In this document: one piece after another, positions 56,262 to 64,000 of the stretch
Numbering within the stretch: the stretch's first letter is position 1
How the letters are laid out: every line of letters begins with the position of its first letter
Assembly (NCBI GenBank): GCA_032207245.1
Contig: CM063502.1
Location: forward strand, 141,289,495 to 141,353,494
Origin: Pardosa pseudoannulata
Taxonomy: Eukaryota; Arthropoda; Arachnida; Araneae; Lycosidae
Reading direction: 5' to 3'
DNA: 64,000 nt
Position numbers and translations under genes: made by a program
The notes under the pieces: model-generated
The model's input: only the letters and a program-made list of their open reading frames with translations
What the model was told of the DNA's origin: nothing
Database searches by the model: none

Positions 56262-56360
56262 GTAAGCTTGAATCCTACTTTCAGTATGGGTGTTTGTAGA
56301 CATGAATAATCAACTTTAAGCAGTAGCTTCCGTTCATAATTAATAGTGTAATACAAAAGG
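56262..56360 (+). mobile_element. Possible heavily decayed SINE family A copy
   Basis: The stretch around GCTTGAATCCTACTTTCAGTA, followed by GGGTGTTTGTAGAC, TTTAAGCAGTAG and TTCCGTTCATAATTAATAG, runs in the same order as the family A body. Similarity is weak. Confidence 0.35.
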
Positions 56361-56392
56361 TGGCTTTAGCACTTTAATGCCAATACAAGACG

Positions 56393-56419
56393 CTGACATG
56401 CAAATCGCTTGCATGTCAG
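56393..56419. repeat. Hairpin with perfect 11-bp arms
   Basis: CTGACATGCAA and TTGCATGTCAG separated by five bases (ATCGC). No gene context gives it a role. Confidence 0.85.
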
Positions 56420-57909
56420 ATATTCTTAAAAAAAAAGAGGTTTGGAGTCAATTTTATGATTAATTATACGAAATAAAAAATAAATTTGTTACAACCACAT
56501 ATTTTAGTGCAAATTATGCCAATTAGGTCTTACATACCATTTTATATATTTCAATTTGGGTTAATCAGGCACTCTGGAGTTCGAAGCAAGGGTCAGTTAT
56601 AACGTATTACAGTATAAAATATTACATCAAAATGTGTTTGCGTCCATCTCTTGATAGCTTTCGCTTTATAAATTCTGCAGTTATAACTGAAAATGTCATT
56701 GATGTTAAACTATACACTAAAATCGTATTATTTCAGGTATTCTTGAAACAAGTTGTAACATGATGTTTGAAAGTTATTTTATGACTAACTATAAGATTAA
56801 TTTGGTATGAATACATAACTTGATGAAAATTATGCTATTTGAAGCACATATACATTTCAATATATTATAACCTAGAATAATCGAGCACCAATGAATTGGA
56901 AGGTATGGTCAGAGAATGTATTACAATACTAAATTATGCAGCAAAATGCTTAAAAGTTTTCTTCAAATTTTGTTATATCTCTCGTATTTTAACTGCAGAA
57001 ACAGTTAGAAAGCTTTAATAATTTTTAAAAATGAAACATTAAGAGTGTATTATTTCAGATTTTTTTTCTTCACATTTATTATATTCTTATATTAAAGAGT
57101 ATAAAATGTGTAGTAATATTATAAGTTTAGTCTTTTACTTAATATTTATCTTGCAGTATAAAGTTATTGTGATTATGGAATCTCGGAGGTTTCAAACGTT
57201 CAAAAAAATCCATAACGATTAATTTTCTTCCTATTATGTCTAAAGGTATTAAAAAAACAGTTTGAAAAATTACTTGCAGATAATTATTTACTGATTTATA
57301 AAATATGAGTTACTTATAGATCATTCACCATTAATAACTCTCTCTGAAAAGTTAAAAATTCCACAACTGTGTGTAGCATTTTAAATGACTGAATAAATTT
57401 GTTTGGATATATAGATCTGTTTACGTATAAAGTTATCTATAGAATGCTAGTTATCTACAGCTGGAATCAACTGCATTATAACTGTGACATCCAAAATTTA
57501 TTCTAAAAATATATAATAATTTTTTATTTATTTTGAACATATAATAGTGTTGAAAATATGAGAATATTCTCAATATGATACTTCACTTTATTGATAACAC
57601 CCATATAATCAGATGTGGAAAACTTAGATTTATTCATTATTATTTAATAATCATGTTAATTGAGGCAATTATAATTTTGAAATAAAAGCACCTGATTTTT
57701 AATAAACAAAAAGTTAAACTTATAATAAACTATAAAAATTCGGTATATAACTTTCGTTTTGCAAGGAATTTTTCAATGCAGTATTTTTAATATGTTGAGG
57801 ATTCATTGAAGAAAAATAATTTACTATTAAAAAAATTCGATTTTTTGAACGCTTCAAACCTCTGCGAGTCTTTTAGTAAAGCATGCGTTAACTCTTTACT
57901 TCTTTATAG

Positions 57910-58115
57910 AAGCATCTTCACCGGATTCCAATCTATTACGAGTACAGGCCACACTTCCTGGCCGACGTCACTCCGACAACACAATACAACCTCCACGAAT
58001 CCTGATCGCCCCATCCAGCCCAGATGGCTCCTATACCCCAGCCAACCTACAGATGCGAAGACATTCCAGTGTCTGCCCGCAAGACGTTCGATTTCAGTTC
58101 TCTTCGTCTAGTAAG
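57910..58115 (+). CDS. SCYL2: SCYL2 internal exon F, Ser/Pro-rich tail (phase 1/0)
   Basis: Completes codon 202 (Glu) and encodes residues 203-270, starting ASSPDSNLLRVQATLPGRR and ending FQFSSSSK. It is strikingly GC-richer than the flanking introns. It carries RRHS at residues 220-223 and again at 251-254, a QPPRILIAPSSPD segment, and no transmembrane or globular domain. The acceptor is TTTATAG. Two GTAAGG donors lie five bases apart (58111 and 58116). I chose the second, AAG/GTAAGG, as closer to consensus, but the next exon is not in the window, so the end phase is unproven. The alternative frame over this exon (57806-58111) is a shadow. Confidence 0.83.
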
Positions 58116-58439
58116 GTAAGGCCTTTGGGCTCCAATATACCTAAATTCATCCCATTGCTTTATTAACCTACAAGTTTAAGAAAATAATCAAGCCTCTTCT
58201 TCACTTATATGAAAATAAAAAAGGTTATTATACTTAAAAGTCTATGCTTAATATGTTGAAAATCAATAAATTTCTTTAACAGTAATTTTCAACTTTTTGT
58301 TTTAATCGGTTCCCTTTTAATGTTTTTCAAAACTGTTTGTGATACCTTTCTTTACCATCCACTATTTGAGTTTAAAGATCTAACGATCTAAAGATCATCC
58401 CCTATGGATCTTTCACCGATTCTTCTCAGTTAGATAGAA

Positions 58440-59090
58440 CGTCAGGCTGTAAGTTTAGAATGTTCTGTATCATTGCACGTTTCTGAGGGAGTTGTCGCCG
58501 TGTCGTAAAATTTGCAAACTAGCCGGTTAGTTTGCCACAGTCGACTTTCACCAGACATAAGGTGGTATGCCATTTATTCAATGTTTAAGTGACTTTTTCA
58601 CGTGTCTCTATGCATAAATAAATGTTTTGTACCGTACTTTTACAGGCTTTTTGCATTTATAACTGACTATTTGCCCTAAAAATGCGAAGGCAACCCAACG
58701 GTTAAGAACTACTGGATTAACATGATCCTATGACTCCAAACAGCCTTTTGATACTCTTAAATGATTGGAGAAGCTGCAAATGCAGATACATCATGAAAAA
58801 TGAAGTAAAACAAACAGTTCATTTGGATGATACATTTCATACTTAAATAGCCTATCATGAAAGGGGGGTTATTAATAACCGCTGACTACCTCCCCTTATT
58901 TAAATACTAAGACACCGGTTGTGAATCACTAGTTTTCCTGGATCTTATGAAGTAAATTGTTGAAGTAGCATCGTGACAGTCTTAAAATGCTGAGGAGGTT
59001 GCAAATGGAGAAAATGGATATACATTTAAGAGAATAGAGCAAAATAATCAATGCATTTATATGATGCATCTTATACTAATATTAATGTTT
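58440..59090. mobile_element. Possible degraded DNA-transposon remnant
   Basis: GC-richer stretch with GGTTAAGAACTACTGG and, about 200 bp on, CCGGTTGTGAATCACTAG. Phrases like GTTAAGAACCACTGG are common at the ends of hAT-type elements. An internal imperfect repeat (GAGAAGCTGCAAATGCAG and GAGGAGGTTGCAAATGGAG) is also visible. No target duplication or transposase was found. Confidence 0.3.
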
Positions 59091-62000
59091 ACATTGATAT
59101 AAGTTATATTTTAAAAAATTAAGTACCAAAGAGACAAAAATAAACACATATATCGTGTTTGTGTCTGTATTCTCTTTTTCAACAAATAAAGACATTATCT
59201 TTTCAATCTTATGTTATTAACTCTCATCGAGAACTAAATGAAACTTGAATTAACATACCAGAGTACATGCAAAAGAAGTGTCACTAAAGTTAAAAAGTTT
59301 TGGGAAATTATTTTAGAGTATTTTTATTCCTTGAATTAGGAGCCTCATATGTGCGAGAGTTTTAGCAATGATAGGTGAGAATGACGTCATGTAGATCTTT
59401 TGCGTGAAGGAATTTTAATGCATTCGGTTCCTCACACGCAAGTAATGGATAGACAATTATTAGTGCTACGCATAGAGAAAACTTTATTTTTGTTTCATTT
59501 TAGTATTTCGTGCGTACGCTTGTTGCATGTTTTGTAAATATCAAGCAGAAGCTCTATGCTTCAATTGATTTGTAGATAAAACGAACACAGGTATGAAAAG
59601 TTAAATGTTAATTTATTCAATAATTTGTATTTTTAGGGAACCTAAATTCTTTATTCTAACTCATAGTTTAGAAACTTAAACGTTTATTCAAGGGGAAATT
59701 CCATTTAAATTTTTAAAGCCTACTCTAAATATCTTTTCTTAAATATTAGCTTATTTTGATAGTAGGAAATTCCTGAAATGTTATAAAATGTAATTTTTCT
59801 CTACTCCCTAATGAAAAATAATCCTTTCCATAATTATTAATCCAGAGAATGGTTAAAATTTCAGATTTCTTTTACGAATTTTTTTATGAAAATGACTAAT
59901 TATACTTACCATTTGTGATAAATTAGATCATTTTATGTTCTTTAATATATCTTTTTTATTTATATACTAGATGTTCTTGTGTTATATATTAAATTTTAAA
60001 TAATTAATTCCGTTTTACCTTACTTAATTTCATTATCAATAAAATTTTCTTTATAGAAATGTTGTATTCAAAAACTGTTTATTAAATTAGAAACAATTCC
60101 TGATGAATAAATTAGATTTTGACTATAATTTTAACGCTGTACATGAAAGCTAAGTATTATATCAATAGCATTAAGCATAAACACAGTACTATATCAAACA
60201 ATAATATACATCATGTTCTATCCATCTAGAATCAGCAACGTAATATAGAGGAAATACATATGGCATGCATGCAGACTATTCGGCGTTTAATAGGCCCTGT
60301 AATATATATTGTTTTCTAAAATAACTAACTACTTTACAAGATAGTCAGTAGAATAAAATGTAGAACTAACACATCTAGCTGCTGACCACCAAGGAAATAA
60401 ATACTAAGCAACGAATGATTCTGCCTAAGACCCATTGTTTATAAACGGAAAATGAACGCTAAAATTACGGACATTGCTTCTGGTGACTGCAAGTGAAGTG
60501 CTATAGCCTGGAAATACTCTTCATATAACGTGGAATTTCTCATCCCGTGTATTGCCATATGATGACCATATAGCTCGTATACTAGTATTCAGGACCTTAT
60601 TCACAGTTTGAGTCCTATTATTGGTCTTACGTGTGTACAACTGTTTGGAATTACAGCTCGAATTGCAAAATATTCAATGCCCATTTCTCAATGTATCAAC
60701 CATAATGTATAATTTTGATTTAACTACATCATGCATTGATAAATAAAGTAATCATTTTTTCCATTGGAACATGAGTGACTATCATATAATAGTATGCCCA
60801 AGACAGAGAGATTTAAACATGGGAATTATGTATGCATATATAATTGTATCTCTGTGAGGTTGTACATGTGTGTGAAAATATGTATTAATAAAAATTTAAA
60901 TGTCTGCTTTATTTCCAAGACAGGAGGATTCAAACTTATTTCTGTCATAAATAAAGTTAATTTCTTATTCCCTTGCTAGAAATAATATTCAATAACGCTA
61001 GAATATTTTCATCCGACACTAGTCAGAGTTGTCTGTAGCTTGATCTATCAGGTGGAATGTAATAAAAATTTCCGAGGAGAACTAATGACGACTTAATAAA
61101 AAGAACTCCTTAAAAAAAGTAGTTTGAAAGTTGCTGATAGAATGGAAATTTGGTGGTATTGTAGTCTACAGCTCAAAGTGGAAACACAACGTTACCTAAA
61201 CGAAAGCAGCAATAGTAGTTCAGTCTATAAAAATAGAAAAAACAACGAAAGATGAATGTTATCTATGTTCAACATGTGTCTATTTTACGTCAGCGTAAGA
61301 CATAAAAAATTATAAACATAAATTTATTTTATCGCCATCATTTCTTTTATTATTTTTTATCTAACAAATGACAGTCTATTGACTATTGTGTCATTAGAAT
61401 ATGTGATCACCAGAGCTTTTTAATAATACACTTACAATAATTTAAAGCAGGCTCAGAGCATTCGTCTATGTGTTTAGCAGTCATACCTTGTCTCGTCATA
61501 AGACTTACAAACAGTCAGAAGTTGTGTTTTTCTTTTGTCATGGGAGAGACCCCCCTAAGTTCAATTAAAGAAATTCATATCATTATTTTTATCCCTTTGA
61601 TGCAGCCGATCTTTTGAAAATATCATTTCTGTAATACTTCTGGCAAGTCTATTTGCTTTATTAAAGTGATGTTGTGTTGAAATTTCATCTCCCTTATTTG
61701 TTTGTCTAAATTTTCTGAGTGTAAATTGCAACAGAGCACATTATCCTTTATTAGTGACTTTTGGAACTAATATGTTTTCATGTCGTAATTATTCATACTT
61801 CCAAATTCGGTGGCATATCATCTGATATGTAAAGAAGGCTGCAGAAGGATCTAAGTAGTGTCCATTTAAAAGAACTGTATTGCATTATTACTAACGCAAG
61901 CAAGAGAGTTACAAAATTTAATACACCAAACTAATGTAGCTCTTACGCTTTGATTGTGACCCTTCACTTAAACATGGCAATCCTGAAATTCTATTTAACC

Positions 62001-62631
62001 TTTGACCTGATCATTGTTAAAGGAATGAGTAAAAGATCATCCAGATAATTTTCCGTGAGAAAATAATATCATGAAAATAACGAAATCGCCTTTTGTATAC
62101 ATATAGCATCCAGTGAGCTCGCTCTTTGTAACGTAGTATATAATGTAATCTTTCCATAGAAAAGTGCGATAAACAAGCATTTTCGTACATATATTTCGCG
62201 TTTTTCGAGATTATGTTTCTTAATTTCTAATGTAATTTGTTCCTTTTCATCCTAGGAAAGAAAAATCTTCATTTGGTACATGTTGAAAATGAAAAGTTTG
62301 ATCAGTGAAATGACGATTTTCTTATGAAACAGGAAATAAAAATAAATTTATTGTAAATTATTTAAACAATCATTCAGAAAATAAACTACAGAATTTAATG
62401 CATCAGTACAGAACGCATAAAATAAGCATAATAAATTCAGAAACGTAATAAATAATCAGAAAAAGATACGCTACATCGGAAAATTAGCTTCTCTATCTAG
62501 TTACCATTTAACATTATATATTTCTGTCAGACTATCTTTACCCCCGGAAGGATGTTATTTTATAACAACATTGAGGAGTCTCTACACTCTAAATATTCCT
62601 GATATCAAACAAACTATTATTAATAGTTGAA

Positions 62632-62634
<3 letters not shown>

Positions 62635-62703
<69 letters not shown>
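62635..62703. repeat. (TA)n microsatellite
   Basis: About 69 bases of alternating TA. Confidence 0.97.
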
Positions 62704-62706
<3 letters not shown>

Positions 62707-63221
62707 TATTCACAGTTATAAAAAAATTGCGATCAGTATTATTGTCTCTATTATTTTATTACACATTCATCTTTTTTTTTCTTGATATAAAATGGATGAA
62801 ATAGCTTTAAATGTGTTTAAATCTTCGAAAATATACAATCCATTGAAAGTAAAGCATGAATTATTTTAATGAGTCTTTAAAGATGAGGTGAATAAATTGT
62901 CCTTATGCAAAACGTAACAGAATATATAACTTCCATGATACAGCTAGAATATACAAGATGATCAGTTCAGGATATTGAAGGGATATCCATAAGAATATAT
63001 TTGCTATTAGGGTACTTTTATATACATCTCAGAAGCGGCAGCATAAAATTTTATGTAGTAGAAACATGATAACTAGTTCCAAATTGTTTCCGATTATTTG
63101 TTTCCTTTCAACAAACTATTAGGTTTAGTGTTCTTGTTCATCTGAACCTCCTACTTTAAGTAATATAAATAATAGTTTCCATTAAATATTCAACTAGGTT
63201 TCATATTAAGTGATACTTTTT

Positions 63222-63600
63222 AATGTCCTGTGTCCTCAGTAGGCAAAGGCAACGCTTTCGTAACTGGAGGGTTACAGGTTCGGAACCCGAGCCGACCTAA
63301 GTTCTACCGTGTTCGTTAAAGGTGACTGGGGCAAGTAAAATGCCCCAGTTCGTCGTCATGTCCTCCAAGTTCTCAATCAATACCTCTGGGGATGTCAGGC
63401 CAAGCCTATGGGTCTTCTGCTTTGTCCCTGCCTCTAAATTACGAGGTCCCACTTCAGCAAAAGTCGTACTTTCACCCTCGCGGTTTTCGTTAAAATGAAA
63501 GGTACACCCCTTTGCTTTAACACTAGCAGCTTATGGCTCAATAGTGCTTGGTTTGACCAAATGGCATCAGAAGAAATAACAGCAGCAAGTCCTATGTGGC
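63222..63600 (+). mobile_element. Probable tRNA-headed SINE (family C)
   Basis: Head TGTCCTCAGTAGGCAAAGG with a box B-like GTTACAGGTTCGGAACCC about 40 bp on, then about 300 bp of GC-richer body (TGGGGCAAGTAAAATGCCCC forms a short hairpin; TTACGAGGTCCCACTTCAGC). The body shares nothing evident with families A or B. The element is non-coding. The 3' end is placed only roughly, near AAATGGCATCAGAAG or slightly after it. Confidence 0.6.
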
Positions 63601-64000
63601 ATCAAATACGGTTTCAAATTTGATAGCTGTTGCTAAACAAGATTGAAAAGTTGGAAAGAAATTTATTATAAAATTAAGCTCTTCAAAATTAGAGATTTTA
63701 CTAGTTACTATTTATAACAGTGTAAATTTTTTATATAAGCAACAGATATATCTTCTACATACATTGTCTATTTTATTTAGTTAGTGCATCACAGCCATAC
63801 AAGCTTTTCGTAAGGATTCTTGAATTTTATTTAATAATGTCATGCTAAATAAATTGTATTTCCTACATAATCCAGAACGCTATTTTAAGTAAAACAAATC
63901 AAAAATTATTTTTCGCTATTTTTCATATGAGTGAGGGAGAGATTAATAGTCACTGCAAGTAATGCTTAAAAGACAGTGACTATTTTAAAAACTTATAAAC

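Larger units (their letters stand above)
51406..57909 (+). other. SCYL2: 6.5-kb SCYL2 intron
   Basis: GTGAGT donor and TTTATAG acceptor. It holds the 1-kb duplication with its two different insertions, a SINE fragment, a (TA)n/(GTAT)n tract and a hairpin near 56.4 kb. The remainder is AT-rich with no recognisable gene. Confidence 0.8.
58116..64000 (+). other. SCYL2: Intron-like sequence after exon F, gene continues beyond window
   Basis: No further exon, stop codon in the exon F frame after splicing, or polyadenylation site could be tied to the gene. The region holds a possible DNA-transposon remnant (58.4-59.1 kb), a (TA)n tract at 62.6 kb and a SINE at 63.2 kb. Small ORFs such as 60794-60979 look fortuitous. 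Confidence 0.55.

Noticed and set aside
57806..58111. 101-codon ORF over exon F
   Set aside because: A frame-shifted shadow. The phase from exon E selects the other frame, which is open throughout exon F and has the repeated RRHS motifs.
61600..61660. Possible exon after a TGATGCAG acceptor
   Set aside because: The open frames are short and hydrophobic, with no convincing donor and no likeness to an SCYL2 tail.

Overview
This window is eukaryotic: AT-rich DNA (by eye roughly 70% A+T or more) with long introns, GT-AG splice sites, large (TA)n microsatellites, tRNA-derived SINEs and small inverted-repeat elements. The only protein-coding gene I can support is on the + strand. It has six internal exons (2432-2545, 37543-37675, 47194-47312, 48102-48199, 51266-51405, 57910-58115) whose splice phases fit end to end (0/0, 0/1, 1/0, 0/2, 2/1, 1/0). 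They join into 810 nt, or 270 codons, with no stop. The product matches the C-terminal half of SCYL2 (SCY1-like pseudokinase 2, also called CVAK104), a clathrin-coated-vesicle protein. The first four exons encode the helical ARM/HEAT-like part. The last two encode a basic, Ser/Pro-rich tail with four R-R-x-S motifs. The kinase-like domain must lie before the window, and the 3' end must lie beyond it.

Layout: 1-2431 is the upstream intron, with a SINE flanked by a perfect 13-bp target-site duplication. 2546-37542 is a 35-kb intron. It holds SINE copies, a complex nested repeat array (about 5.9-9.5 kb), several tandem duplications, three long (TA)n tracts including one of about 675 bp, and piggyBac-like TTAA-flanked elements. 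37676-47193 is a 9.5-kb intron with a second copy of a TTAA-flanked element, a 455-bp duplication, a Tigger/pogo-like inverted-repeat element and an 86-bp triplicate repeat. Three shorter introns follow, one carrying a duplication of about 1 kb whose two copies took different insertions. From 58116 to the end there is only intron-like DNA with microsatellites and a tRNA-headed SINE.

Organism: an arthropod is likely and a spider is my best guess, from the SINE with an (AACCA)n-like tail, the base composition and the SCYL2 residues. This is inference. I found no operon, prokaryotic gene, CRISPR array, true tRNA/rRNA gene or intact transposase, and no undescribed multi-gene system. The most interesting items are the tandem splice donors, the R-R-x-S cluster and the layered repeats.
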